Below, in pieces: positions 48,690 to 60,825 of a DNA stretch of 64,000 nt (position 1 is the stretch's first letter; every line of letters starts with the position of its first letter). Position numbers and translations under genes: made by a program. The notes under the pieces were generated by a model. That model was not told the DNA's origin and did not search any database. It was given only the letters and a program-made list of their open reading frames with translations. This DNA is from Xanthostigma xanthostigma (taxonomy: Eukaryota > Arthropoda > Insecta > Raphidioptera > Raphidiidae), in contig OY754476.1 of assembly GCA_963575645.1 (NCBI GenBank), positions 7,006,001 through 7,070,000 on the forward strand, read 5' to 3'.

Positions 48690-48833
48690 AATAGTTCTGA
48701 TTCTAATTTTAGAAATCTAGCTTGTAACCACGCACGCGAGTCCGAATTGACGTCATTTCCATCATCGCAACTAGCGCAAGTATCAACAACGATTTTAGTG
48801 GAAAATCCAGCCTCGGGTGCAGCGGCCTTAAGT
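48690..48833 (+). mobile_element. GGCCGCTGCACACGAGGC family, right-end fragment
   Basis: GAAATCTAGCTTGTAACCAC and GGAAAATCCAGCCTCGGGTG then CAGCGGCCTTA. Left half missing or unrecognisable. Confidence 0.5.
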
Positions 48834-49260
48834 TAACACATCAGCAAGGGCAGCATACGTTATTTATTGTGAACCATTGTTTACATTCCTGAAGGTATGG
48901 ATTATCGTATTAGCTAATATATCGTATACTCTATCTATCGATTACCGATGCTGTAACCAAATGGTTAGAACTGTAGGGTCGTACGTATACGGAAGTAACA
49001 AGGTTTTATTCTCGAAGGATTTCCACCCTACTGCCACTTCTTAGTTACCTTGATAGGGGTATACCCTTGTTTGAACTAATTAACGAAAATTAATCATCCA
49101 TAAAGCTTACCAAGCAAAAAACACGGGTAGCAATGATAAAAACCAGTTAACGAAATAGTGTGTTTGTTTACATAACATAGTTGGTTATTTTTTTTAAATT
49201 TTCTTTGCCAATCTAATTGATTCAAAATTGATAAAAAACAAATAATTAATCATTTATTCT

Positions 49261-49357
49261 TTCAGGTGGGCTATAGCAATTTTGCTGAAACCCCTATATT
49301 AAATTGTAAATAGCTGTAAATAATTATTATTGTAAATAAAGATTTCTTCTTCTTCTT
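49261..49357 (+). mobile_element. Retroposon 3' tail with (TTC)n
   Basis: GGTGGGCTATAGCAATTTTG..TGTAAATAATTATTATTGTA..AATAAAGATTTCTTCTTCTT. The AATAAAG..(CTT)n ending looks like a LINE/SINE 3' end. Confidence 0.45.
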
Positions 49358-49734
49358 GTTTACATAATTATGTATACAGTATCTAGGCCGTTTTCGATTT
49401 ATAAATCGGTTACATAACTTAAATTTTTAGGTAAAAAAAAATTCTAAATAAAGCATTTTTTTAGTTGCTATTTTAGTTATTCGAAAAACGCACGGACTAC
49501 TTTAAATTAAATAAATGGTACAGCGCAACCGTACTGACTTTTTCGTTTCATTGCATCGGCCGCGGATTTTTGAATTACCCTTTCTGGAGTTTTTGGATAA
49601 ATGAATGGATTATTATTAACATCAATTTATGAAATATGATCATAATTTATTCTATACTTAAAGATGAATGTGCAAGAAAGATGGAGGAAAAAAACAAACA
49701 AATCCATTTAGAGTAAAAATAAGTTTAAAAACTT

Positions 49735-49979
49735 AAAACCCGACTACTGAAAAGTATAAAACAATAAAATATTCTCAGCTCAAGATAGCCGTGGTCATAT
49801 GCCACCTACCCTAACAAAACATTACATTTTAAAAGTATAGTAAGCGATCATAAACTCTAGGGCAAAGTGCATCACGCTATAAATCTAGAGGGGCCTCATA
49901 TATATGAGATGGCATACGACCACGGCTATCCTCAGATGAGAATATTTTCTTGTTTCATACTTTTCAGTAGTCGGGTTTT
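49735..49979. mobile_element. MITE with 60-bp inverted ends, CCCGACTACTG
   Basis: AAAACCCGACTACTGAAAAG..AATATTCTCAGCTCAAGATA..GCCGTGGTC is repeated inverted at 49920-49979. The right arm has small differences. Confidence 0.7.
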
Positions 49980-51013
49980 CGTTTTAAAGCTTAATTTTTA
50001 TTTAAATTATTTGTGTTGAACTTATTTTTTATTTGTTCTCAATTTGCTCCCCTCTGGGACCAAAATTCAAAAATAAATGTACTCTTATTTACCCGGACCA
50101 AAATAACGAATCGATTGATACCTTGTTTATAAAAATCGGATGAATAGTTTAGGCGCTACGGTGGAACATCCGTAAAAACAAACATACATACATACATCCA
50201 TAGACAGATAAACTCATAAAAGCCTTCCTTTTGGCTTCGCCGTAGTCGGGTAAAAAGCTAAATGTCTGGTGCCTAAGGAACAACTAACTGTACACGCTGA
50301 CAAATAATTAATTTTAACTAGGCTTAATAAAACTAATGGAAAAAGGAAAGCTTTAATGCGAGAACGTGTTGCGAAAAACGTAATAAACATAAAAAAACCT
50401 TAAAAATGAAGTACACAAAACAAATACATGCATACACTCTTATTTCAAGAAATGTATGCGTACTGAAAACGAATTTGAGGAAACGAAAATGTAGGCTGTT
50501 CGAATCCAGTATACAGTTTTTCATTATATTTTGTGATCTCGTCAAATTTAACAATATGAAAATAGTATTTCAATTATTTTTGATACACCTTGTAATAGTC
50601 GCTTGCGTTATATAATTTTAAAAGTCAATATTTATGTGTGCTTAAGATTACTTCTTTCCAAAAAATACATTTTTAATACATTTTAATTAAAAATACTCTC
50701 TATATAAAAAATGTGAAACGTATATTTAATTTAACGCATTAGTTTAAAGTATTTAGATTAAATTTAATATAAAAAACATTTATTTTATACTTGTATTTTT
50801 TTATAATATAAAATTATAGAAGAGGATTCGTTAGTGATACATAAGAAACAAACAATATTTAATCTTGAAAACATCAACATTCAACAATTAATTCTTGTAT
50901 TTTACTCTCGTGTTTAGCTAAAAAAATCTTTAGGAAACAACAACCTAGATTTTTTCGTTATAAAATGACTTACAAAATAAAATATATATTCTCCATGTTG
51001 TGTACACATCCAA

Positions 51014-51128
51014 TAATCAATATCAATCTTTTTTTTACGGGAATTACACAGGTTAAACTTGTGTAATTTTGTCCACACTCCCGTAAAAAAAGATTGAAAA
51101 TTTTATCCGTAAAAAAGATTGATAATTA
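51014..51128. repeat. Short inverted repeat, three arms
   Basis: CAATCTTTTTTTTACGGG (51024) pairs with CCCGTAAAAAAAGATTG (51080) and again with CCGTAAAAAAGATTG (51107). Inside, AATTACACAGGTTAAACTTG can fold on itself. Confidence 0.55.
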
Positions 51129-51831
51129 TATATTACGTTTCTGCTAAATAGAAACGAATAATTTATTTACAAATATTTAAAAAAATACTCCCGAAATATT
51201 GTATATCTAATACATATTTTATTGTCTACATTTTTTTAAGTCCCCTCCTTAAAAAAAGAACAATACATTTCTCGTCTACCAACACTTAAAAAATAATAAT
51301 ACAAGTTTCAATAATGGCATTAAGTACTTACAATGTATTGGTGTGTAAAATTGAATTTTTATAAGACTGCTAATTTAATTTTAAAGTTAAAAGCTTAATT
51401 AAGCGTTGAGGTATTTTTCCGTTAAAATCTATTTACAGTCTTCTCGGCTCTATTAAAAACATTCCCTAGTTGAACAGTAAATCTGCATTCCCAGTGAATC
51501 TCGCTTCCTAATCAAATTAATATCAGCAGATTTCATTTAAGGAATTATTACATTTCATTTTTAAATTATTCGTGTATTAAATTCTACCTTAGAGCATAAT
51601 AATATTAGTATGGAGAACAATACATATAATATTTTACCATATTCCAAAATTAATCCCACTAACATTTTAAATGCGGAGCTTTATTCAAACACGGCGTTGC
51701 GATCTGAACAAAAATTTGCTGCAGGTAACATGAATTGAGAACCAAGCAGCGATTGCATCAAATCAAAAAAATGTTTGGTACAAAAGTTATTTTCTTTGAC
51801 CCAAAGAATAATAATCCGAATTAAAAAATAA

Positions 51832-52277
51832 GACCGCTGACCACGAGACTGGAAACACTACTATAAACACTGCTTGGACTTCTGCTGGCCGGTAGGCTGA
51901 GTACGAGGCTGGAAATAACGTCACTACGGGCTCGCCTGCTAGCTCACAAGATAGATTTTTAAATTAGAACAGGGGCTATTTTCTTGCTGGGTTCTCTGCT
52001 TGCTCTGAGCTAAAACCAATCAGAAAGCAGTATCTTGTCACGTGTGTGACATGAACAAACGTCCACAATCCAACATGGCGTCTTTCTGCTCAGAGTCAGA
52101 CAACAGACACGTTTTGCTCTGTGTTTATATTTGTACTGTTACTGCGCGCGCATCAGATCTATCCACAAAACAAGCTTGAAAAGACGTCTCGTGTGAAGCG
52201 AGCGCATAAAAACAATTAAGAAAACCAGCGTTGTAGTCAAATCTAGCGGCAAATCCAGCCTCGTGTGCAGCGGCCTT
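51832..52277 (+). mobile_element. GGCCGCTGCACACGAGGC MITE, full copy
   Basis: GACCGCTGACCACGAGACTG to CCTCGTGTGCAGCGGCCTTT, about 446 bp; the fullest copy of the family in the window. Confidence 0.82.
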
Positions 52278-52739
52278 TATATTCGAATATGAAACGTTGA
52301 ATAAATTTTTATTGATTTTTCAATATTGATTTCTTCTATTTCCGAATTATATATACTCTTATTGTATTCAAATAGTGTACTTTAAATATTATACATAAAC
52401 GTTTTACATATAATATTCCCTATTCGTGATAAGTCCTATTAGCATTTAAACGGCTTCACATCAGGATCTCTCTTCGATTCTGTAACGGATTCACAAGCTG
52501 TTACCGAGTCGTTATAACACCAATAACTATTATCGATACGTTGTTCAAATGGCAAATATGTCTGAAATTTCACTGAACACTGATTCGTTCATATTAAGAA
52601 CCAGAAACTAACTTCTCCACATCATTTATGACATAAAAAGACAGATAATATCTTTATTTGTAGAGGCGTGTTCAGGATGGTCGAAACCGAAAAATCTTTT
52701 AGTGTGTATGTTAGCGGTTAAATAAAGACTATATTTACA

Positions 52740-53003
52740 GATGAGTATTTGGAAAGAATTCCGTGGCATAAGGATCGAAAATGAAGCAATACTGAGATTT
52801 TTTTAAACTTGCATTTAATACTAACGTTTCGATACGTTTTGTATCATCTTCAGAGTGTTCAAATAACATGTGACAGCATTTGAACACTCTGAAGATGATA
52901 CAAAAAGTATCGAAACGTTAGTATTAAATGCAAGTTTAAAAAAATCTCAGTATTGCTTCATTTTCGATCCTTATGCCACGGAATTCTTTCCAAATACTCA
53001 TCA
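52740..53003. mobile_element. Near-perfect 264-bp palindrome with paired hammerhead-like modules
   Basis: Arms of about 115 bases, GATGAGTATTTGGAAAGAAT..CCGTGGCATAAGGATCG, differ at only a few positions. Modules: 52889-52918 (+), CTGAAGAT-GATAC-AAAAA-GTATC-GAAACGT, and 52824-52853 (-), the same stem with loop AAAAC. Both point outward from a 20-25-base centre. The 5-bp stem is perfect in both. Confidence 0.8.
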
Positions 53004-53119
53004 TTAACTTCAATGGATCACAGTTACTCTATTTATTGAATAGAGTCAATCTTCACTATATTTACAATTCTATTTCAATTTGGACGCATGCTATACAAAC
53101 TGGCTATATTTAGCAAGTA

Positions 53120-53399
53120 AAGGCCGCTGCACACGAGGCTAGAAACGCTGTTAGAAATACTGCTTGGACTTCACACAAACCAATATGGCGTCACTCTGCT
53201 AAGAGTCAGACAACAGACACGCTTTTATATTTGAACTGTAACTGCGCGGGCACCAGATTTTTTCAGAAAACTAGCTTGAAAAGACGTCTCGTGTGAAGCG
53301 AGCACATAACAGAAATCAAGAAAACCAGCGCTAGAAAACTAGGAGGCAAATCTAGCAAGGAATCTAGCAGCGTTTCTAGTCTCGCGTGTAGCGGCCTTT
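53120..53399 (+). mobile_element. GGCCGCTGCACACGAGGC MITE, internally deleted
   Basis: AGGCCGCTGCACACGAGGCT to CTCGCGTGTAGCGGCCTTT, best-preserved ends of the family. The middle section between GCTTGGACTTC and CAATATGGCGTCA is gone. Confidence 0.82.
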
Positions 53400-55009
53400 A
53401 GTTAGCAGTTTTCAATAAAAAGCATTTCAAAATGTTGTTTGAATAATATTTTGCATTAAAGTCAATTAATGTGGAGACAATTAGAAGCGCTGACCGAAAT
53501 AAATCTTAGCCATAAAAAAATTACCCAATGCAGATCAAGTGACTAAGCTGAAATTATTACCAGCCTGGAAAATATTCGATAGGAAAAATTCTATATAGGT
53601 ATGCCGATATTCCTACAGATGTGGTTTGCGATCCCTATACTAATCCGTAAAGATATATTTCAGGAGATGTAATTTTCTGAATCACCTGTATACATGCATT
53701 TATGTGCCCAACCGAGACCACATACTTCAGGATGTCCTCTGATGACATACCTGACTATTAAACATGGAAACTTCTCGATGATGTGTTCTACTTGTACGAG
53801 TCTCACAGTTTCCGGTGTCTGTTAGTGGTAGTTTGTGGTACGTGATAATACGAACAATATATATACAGGCTGTTTCGAAAAAGAAACATAGCTACGAAAA
53901 CATTACCCGGGATGAAGCGCCTTTTTTAATAATTTTTCAAATCAGTTCAGTCATCTACCCGCAATAAACAGACAAGTACACAAGCTATTATTTTTTGTAA
54001 TATTAGTATACATAAAATAATTCTTGTCATATCTCTCTGCTAATCTTTCCCACTTCCCGATGACTAATTCGATATGGAGTTTTCTGAAAAAAATCGAAAG
54101 GGATATGAATTTGTGATCCCATAAATTGTTCACCTTAGGACAAAAAATTAAGTTTGTCCTATCGCGCTCAAGTTCAATTTTCTCGGGCTTTCAAAATTCT
54201 AGTGGGTACTTAAATAATATTAAAAATTTCGAAAATTGATATTCGCCATTTGATATTTAAGAAGTTTTATATTATCTGTTGTTTTTCAAGACCGATACCT
54301 ACACAATGCTTCTACTGGTTTTTGGAAATTCTAATCAATTTTTCGAAAAATGAGGTTATTTTATTAATTCAAAAACCATGAATATTGTAAAAGGGTCATA
54401 CGTAATATTAAGAAGAGTAATTTTAACAAGACCATAAGAACGATCCATAACAAATTTCGATCAATTTTATTAAAGCTAATAATTATGTTACGGGTTGTAG
54501 CACTTCCCTCAAGCTGTAAAATGGTTTTAATATTAAAAATTTCTTAATAATTTTTATAAAACAATATATAATACAATCCATTGATCTTATCGGATAAAAA
54601 CACTAGCTCCTCGAGAAAATTGGCTTTAAATACTACTTATCTATATACCGGCGTTATTTTACCAGCTGCTATCTTAGTTCCATCGCCTTTGTTATATTAT
54701 TATCCGCTTTTCGCTTTAAATTTAAAACAGCACAGGTAAACAACCGAGCTCCCGTTGCTACACTGTTTACTAGCTAACAAAGTCAACAACTTTGCTACCT
54801 CCGCTAACTGTCAAAACTATATAAATTATTTACGTTACAAACTTTTGGTGTTTAGATTATGGCATAATATTCGATAGATTTTGAAGGCTTTTTTAAGGGG
54901 TATTTACACTTTTACTTCTTTCATTTTTACAAAAACAAAAAACTTCGCCGCTTTAGGTCACTCAGTACTTAGAAATAAGTTGTCACCCGTTGTATTTAAG
55001 CTGCACTTA

Positions 55010-55200
55010 AATCCATACTAATATTGTAAATGTCTGTCTGTCTGTTACACTTTCACAACCAAACCGCTCGGCCGATTGGGATGAAATTTAATATGGAGAT
55101 AGTTTAAGCTCTGAAGAAGCGCATAAACTACTTTTTTTCAAAAGTTAACCCCTAAGGGTATAAGTGCCTTTTCATAAATTAGGGTTAAACGTGAGTGTTC
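55010..55200 (+). mobile_element. Probable retroelement 3' end
   Basis: AAATCCATACTAATATTGTA, TGTCTGTCTGTCTGTTACAC, CCGATTGGGATGAAATTTAA. This opening with a 'TCTGTCTGTTAC' run is a common feature of insect retroelement tails. Confidence 0.45.
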
Positions 55201-55851
55201 CGATACCTTAAATGCGAAATCTTGATGCACTCAAATTGTGCAATGGTACACGTTTACAAGTTTCTCATCTGGGTCGAAATATTGTTAGGGCTATTATAAT
55301 TAATGGCATCGTGCTCTCCATTAAACCTTTTACTATTCTCCATGGTCCATCCCTCTATTGTGTCCCTGTCTAATTAATAAAGTATAAGAAAGGAACGGTT
55401 AAATAATAAATAAACATTTGTCGTGGCTAAATGTTACTAAAAAATGTTACTAAAAAAAAATTAATGGCAAATTTAAAAGATCAGCAGTGTTTTAATACCC
55501 GAATACCAATTATATCAATGGATTTTCCTCTTCAACTTAAAATACTACAATTTCCAGTAAAAACTATTTTCAGAATAACTATAAACAAAGTCCAGAAGCA
55601 AACACTTAAGGTAGCTAGAGCATTCATTTAGAAAACCCATGTTTTAGCACGGTCAGCTATATGTGTCTTGCTCACGTGTAACGAATTCACAAAATCATGT
55701 TTTTGCAAACGATGATAAAACAAAAATCATTGTTTAAAGGGCTGTCTTAAATTCGAGTCTTGCGTAAATTTTTCAATCAATTATATCAATTGTACACGAT
55801 GATACAACGCGGATGAAGTAAAAGCTAGTAAGAAATATTGATATTTACAAA

Positions 55852-56005
55852 ATATATATGTCACCGGGATATTGCCAAACCCGTGATATTATAATCTCAC
55901 TTAGTGAAATTACAATATCACGACTTTTTGTCAATCGTGATATTGTAATTTCACTAGTGAAATTGCAATATCACGGGTTTGACAATATCCCGGTGACATA
56001 TATAT
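55852..56005. mobile_element. Palindromic MITE, ATATATATGTCACCGGG ends
   Basis: ATATATATGTCACCGGGATA..TTG.CAAACCCGTGATATT and inverse. Each arm also contains TCACTTAGTGAAATTACAAT / TTCACTAGTGAAATTGCAAT, so several foldings compete. About 154 bp. Confidence 0.7.
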
Positions 56006-56650
56006 AACTGCATATAAAAGTTGTTTATTTAAAAATTTCATGAATTAAAAAATTAACTTAATTCACGAAACTGGACTGTTGTAATCTTGAAATTTCTTAT
56101 GACTTCCTCTAAATGTAATGTATTATACCAATTTCATTACAGTTTAGAAGGCTGTAGCAAGAAGAAAGTAGTGTTGAAGAAATCATAGACAATCTATAAA
56201 TGTGGTATGAATGTTTCGTGTGATTTCTTTTGAATCAATTTTTTCAAGGAAAGTAGCTATTACAAGAGAGCATCCATAAATGTTAATGGTGTCCCTATTC
56301 ACGCGCGTTCATTTTACGTGTGAACATCGTAACTGCGAAGTTCTAGTTCGATTTTAAATATAGGTATGTAGGGTGTACTAATATCAGATACAAAATGTCG
56401 TTAGCACGTTCGTACTATTGTGTTACAGTCTTTCATGGTACATTTAAAGCACTGCTTATACGCGTCAATATGCTACTGAACATTTTCAAACAATATACAG
56501 CACGTCTCTTAACTATAGAACGAATTCTTTTGCTGGGTTGCAATAAGCATTGTCAAAATATTGATTCTGACAATGACCTTAAATTGTAATCATATAATTA
56601 TAATTTGTATACATTCAGAAAAAGTCTAATGTTGCAAAATCTCTGTCATA

Positions 56651-57063
56651 TATAATAATGTGTTCAACGTCCGTTTCTCGACTTTATGTCATAACAGACG
56701 CCATTCGCATTATAACTATTTTCCTTCTACCACCATTTCCGTTAATTTCTACATTTTTAAACTTGAACTTATTTAATAGCAATGGACGAATGAAGAAATT
56801 AGAATAAGGCAGGCAACATTTGAGCATAGGAGCTTGACAGGAAATCGGCCATGGCCTTGAATAAAGAACCATCTCAATATTTATCTGGAATTATTGAGGG
56901 AAATCATGGAAAACTTCAACAAGATGGCCGGTACAGGAATTACCGTTTCTCGGCGAGAGGCAGTAGGAAAAAGTCCCAGCCACATCTGTCCCCGCCGGGA
57001 TTCGAACCTAGCACCTCCCGAATGCGAGTCTAGTGCTTCCACCATTACGCTACACCGCTCGGT
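56651..57063 (-). mobile_element. tRNA-derived SINE, full copy C
   Basis: Head CCGAGCGGTGTAGCGTAATG, box B GGTTCGAATCC (56998-57008), body and TGACATAAAGTCGAGAAACG end as in copies A and B; the (ATT)n tail is short. Confidence 0.85.
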
Positions 57064-57082
57064 CATGTAGATTGAACTCATA

Positions 57083-57380
57083 AAATAAATATAGTTTTAA
57101 AAAAACTAAAAAACACGCTTTATATCGAACTAAAAAGTAAAAAATATTTTTTTTAAAATAAGCTTAAAACAATAATGAGTAAAAAATACTAGTATTATTG
57201 TGAAAAAAGCGTGGGGCGCTCGATGTACGAAAATGTGGAACAAAGCGCCCTCACGCTTTTTTCACAATAATACTAGTATTTTTTATTCATTATTGTTTTA
57301 AGCTTATTTAAAAAAAAATATTTTTTACTTTTTAGTTCGATATAAGCGTGTTTTTTAGTTTTTTTAAACTATATTTATTT
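57083..57380. mobile_element. 298-bp palindrome
   Basis: Arms of about 130 bases: AAATAAATATAGTTTTAAAA..ACACGCTTTATATCGAACTA and inverse, around a centre GGGGCGCTCGATGTACGAAA. The arm ends AAAAAAGCGTG and CACGCTTTTTT hold the only GC-rich part. It abuts the tRNA-like sequence that follows. Confidence 0.75.
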
Positions 57381-57436
57381 TCCACTTTTTAGTTCGATTT
57401 ATTGTCAAAAATTTGCCGAAAAAAATTCAATTTTTT

Positions 57437-57530
57437 TTTCGGCGTGGACGGGATTAGAACCCACGACCCGTGATTCCGAGAGTTGACGTCAGCAAAGACC
57501 CGTGCTTTAGACCACACGGCTAAACACTGT
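57437..57530 (-). mobile_element. tRNA-like (long variable arm) SINE head
   Basis: Minus strand: TAGCCGTGTGGTCTAAAGC (box A form), GTCTTTGCTGACG, a long variable region CAACTCTCGGAATCACGGG, then GTGGGTTCTAATCCCGTC (T arm with box B, G>T in TTCGAAT) and CACGCCG. The acceptor stem does not pair with the 5' side, so it is not a working tRNA. Long variable arm suggests Ser/Leu-type origin. Distinct from the main SINE family. Confidence 0.65.
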
Positions 57531-58558
57531 AGTTACAGTGCTGGCATATTACACTACAGTAATAAACACTTGCTGTAGTTCAAAGAAGGTTACAAACATA
57601 CGTACTTACATACATATATACATACTAAATTACAAGTGAAACTAATATAAACCGTGTAAAAAAGTGACGGATGTAAATAGAAAGCGTTCGCTGTTGAAGC
57701 GTTGTTGTTTCAAAAAGAAAATTGTGCAAAAAACGATGTTTATACATACTTTTAAAAATTATAATTTCAATAAATCAATTATTTTTCGAGTAGGACCTAT
57801 TTAAAATAACAAACATATTTGTAGGTACAAAATTGCGTATATTTCCAAAACCACTGATCCTAGCTGGTACCAAAATCAGTAGGTCGGGAGTTCTAACTAG
57901 GATAAATATATTGCAAAAATAATCATTCCAATTGGAGTACTTTAGCAGGAATAAATGTAAACGAAATATAATTGCACATTTGTACCCCACGAATTTATAT
58001 TTCTTAACGTTTCAAATGTACCTATAAGATAATCAGAATCTGACCTCAACTAACGCACGATTTTTCGCATTCCGCAGCATAATTCCATTTCCTAAATGGA
58101 GTATTAACAATATTTTATTGAGTAAGGAATTATTTCAAAAATGTTTATTTTCGAAAAGAAAATGAATTTCAAAAAAGTGACATGAAAAATGATCGTTCAG
58201 TATTATGTGACTTCTTTTTAAATAACATCAGCAAGGGCAGCAACAAAAGCCAATGAACTTGTGAACCCCCTACTGTGTTCCAGATCGAGAAACGCTTTTA
58301 GAAAATCGTACAATTCATTTAAATAAACTTTATTTTATTTCATTTAAACTGTTCATTTCCTTGACACGACAAACGACATATATGCATTTATTACAAAAAC
58401 AAGTCAAATCAGTCTTTTTCAAATTAATTTAACAGTGGGAAACAGCCAAAATCAGTTTTTAACCGATTTCGAAAAAACTAAGGTTATAAATTCGACGTGA
58501 ATGTTGTATATTTAAGTTTCATGTACAGTCAGCCTTAGTTTATCGAAGTATTGAGACG

Positions 58559-58704
58559 TCACATCTACCTGAAAACATTCAAAATGACCGTTTTTAAGGA
58601 TGTACAAAGTTAACATTAAAATAACGTGCCACTTTTATTTCATTTAATTGTTAACTTTCTACATCCTTAAAAACGGTCATTTTGAATGTTTTCAGGTAGA
58701 TGTG
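58559..58704. repeat. 146-bp hairpin with almost perfect arms
   Basis: TCACATCTACCTGAAAACAT..TCAAAATGACCGTTTTTAAG..GATGTA and inverse; loop about 20 bases. Arms show almost no mismatch over roughly 58 pairs. Confidence 0.7.
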
Positions 58705-60020
58705 ATCCCTTAACCGATTTGAATAATTTCGACGGTGTTGTGTTTACAAAGATGATGGAATGGTCCCATATAATTTTTACATAAATCGCTTAAGTCAATT
58801 TTTCTACTAATCAAATAACGTTTTTTTATCAAAAAAACGAACAATTATTAAAGATGTTGAAGAGTAAATACTTAACTGTTTAAAAAAAAACTATTGTTTT
58901 CAAATCTATGCTACTGAAAAAAAAAGATATAAAATTATTTACTTACAATTTTGTGACAATCATAAAGCAGTATTTCAGCCAAGGATTCGTTTCATTTCAG
59001 TAACCGAAACTGAAACCACTATTTTAGCAGGACAATAACCAGAACCAAAACTGAATAACTCAAAACCAGGACCGAAACTCGATTAGTTTTTTTAAATCGA
59101 AACACTGAACAAACAGATTACAACCACTGTTTTGTATTCACTATAATAAAAAGTTACAAGATATTATATATTATTCTTTAGTGCCCTTACGGCTTTGATC
59201 AGGCGGCTTTCGGGATGCCTTATATACACAGCACCAAAAAATCCAAAAATGTGTTTTAGTCTTTTTTTAACACCAGACATATGATATTAGGAAGTGCAAA
59301 ACGAAATCATTAAATGTACCAACAGATAAATTAAATTAAAACTATTTGGAGGCTACCTATTTAAACCAAAACTTCAATTCTTTATTTTTTGAGATAAAAA
59401 ACAACAAAATGAATCTAATAATCAACTTCAGACTGATCGTTATTTAAACGTTACTTTTTGAGATTTCTATATTATCAATTATTATATATTTTTTTCAGAA
59501 AGCATTCTCATTCATTTCTGTCCTCCAGAAAGCATATTTTGGAATATTAGTATAAGAAAATATATAATGTATAATTCAATTTCAATAAAACTGACATAGG
59601 CGTCCGTACTTTTTTTATAGAATTTTTTTTAATCGTTATAAAGTCTAATTATTCAAAATCAATAAAGAATTTAAAGTTGTGAAATAAATAACCACAAAAT
59701 ATCATCTACATTATTTTCTATTCTTTTTTCAATAATTTCGAATACATGTGTCAACAGCAAATTTTGTCTAACTGGAACAAATACAAAATTCAACAAATAA
59801 CATTTTGCAAAATACAACAAAATTGTCCTAAATTTCGTCTAGAAATTTAGTTGTTATAGCCTTAGTTTAAATAAATATCACGATAATTTTATTAAACGTT
59901 TTATGCATTTCATGCTCTTTATAAAACTAAACTAAAAATCACAAATAATTTATCATTAACGAAATTATTAAGCAATTATGCAATCTCTATTACAATACAT
60001 AACAATAATGGTTGTTTTTT

Positions 60021-60096
60021 TAGATTAAGGCCTAGCACACATGAAGAGCGTTCAACGCGCGTTGAACGCCTCTCATATAAACTAGGCCTTAATCTA
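60021..60096. repeat. 76-bp palindrome
   Basis: TAGATTAAGGCCTAG and CTAGGCCTTAATCTA enclose a core GTTCAACGCGCGTTGAAC that is itself a perfect palindrome. The 'GCCTAGCACACATGAAGAGCG' side recalls the GCACACGAGGC MITE ends. Confidence 0.6.
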
Positions 60097-60519
60097 AAAT
60101 CTTTCGAAACAGTTCTTATTTGTTAATACTTTCATTATTATAGATTAGGAATTAGGATTTAGGCATGATAAAAATTAAATAACTGGATTTTTCGAGTAAG
60201 AAACGATGCGTAGATACAAACAGAATTTTTAGTAATTTCGGTGTGTTTTTTTTTTGCGCCAGAAGATGTTTCATAAGAAAATGAGTTTTTTAACTGTACA
60301 AACAGTTGATTCGCCTAAAAATTTACCATAAAAACTCAGGTGTCCAATGGTTGAGAAAACTTTCAATGAAAAACAGAACCTTCTTCTAAAAAGTGAAAAA
60401 AAAACAAAAATAATAAAATTTTAAGTTCAGTGCCAATTTAAGTACCTACTAAAAAGTTTTAAGTACTTTTATTATATTGGAGCTGACCTCAACATTATAT
60501 AATTTTTCTCTTAAAATCT

Positions 60520-60580
60520 TTGATTAACGTCTGATTAGAACTCTTCAATAAATTGGTCGATAATTTTATTTATTGAAGTA
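60520..60580 (-). mobile_element. Foldback family, terminal stub
   Basis: TCTTTGATTAACGTCTGATT..CTTCAATAAATTGGTCGATAATTTTATTTATTGAAG: outer ends of both arms joined with the module deleted. Confidence 0.55.
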
Positions 60581-60594
60581 ATTTTGCTCTTCCT

Positions 60595-60825
60595 CAAAGT
60601 TTGGATGTAGGAGGTAATGTCCGAAACTACTCATTCGATTTCAAAATTTTTTCACCAATATTTAGAATGAACCTTCACGATGTACAGTGTACATAGGCTA
60701 TAATATATTATCGCGTTAAAATAAAACCGCTTTTCGTGAAGATCAATTTTGCAACGTAAGTCGACGAAAAAACAGTGGCAATCTATGAATTCGGGCGAAG
60801 CCGGACCGGGCCGCTATAATTTATA
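60595..60825 (+). mobile_element. Retroelement 3' end, best copy of the 5.1/33.7 kb family
   Basis: AAAGTTTGGATGTAGGAGGT, CCGAAACTACTCATTCGATT, ATATTATCGCGTTAAAATAA, CCGCTTTTCGTGAAGATCAA, end GGCGAAGCCGGACCGGGCCG then CTATAATTTA. Confidence 0.6.

Noticed and set aside
57437..57530. Functional tRNA gene
   Set aside because: The acceptor stem does not pair and box B is mutated; better explained as a SINE head.
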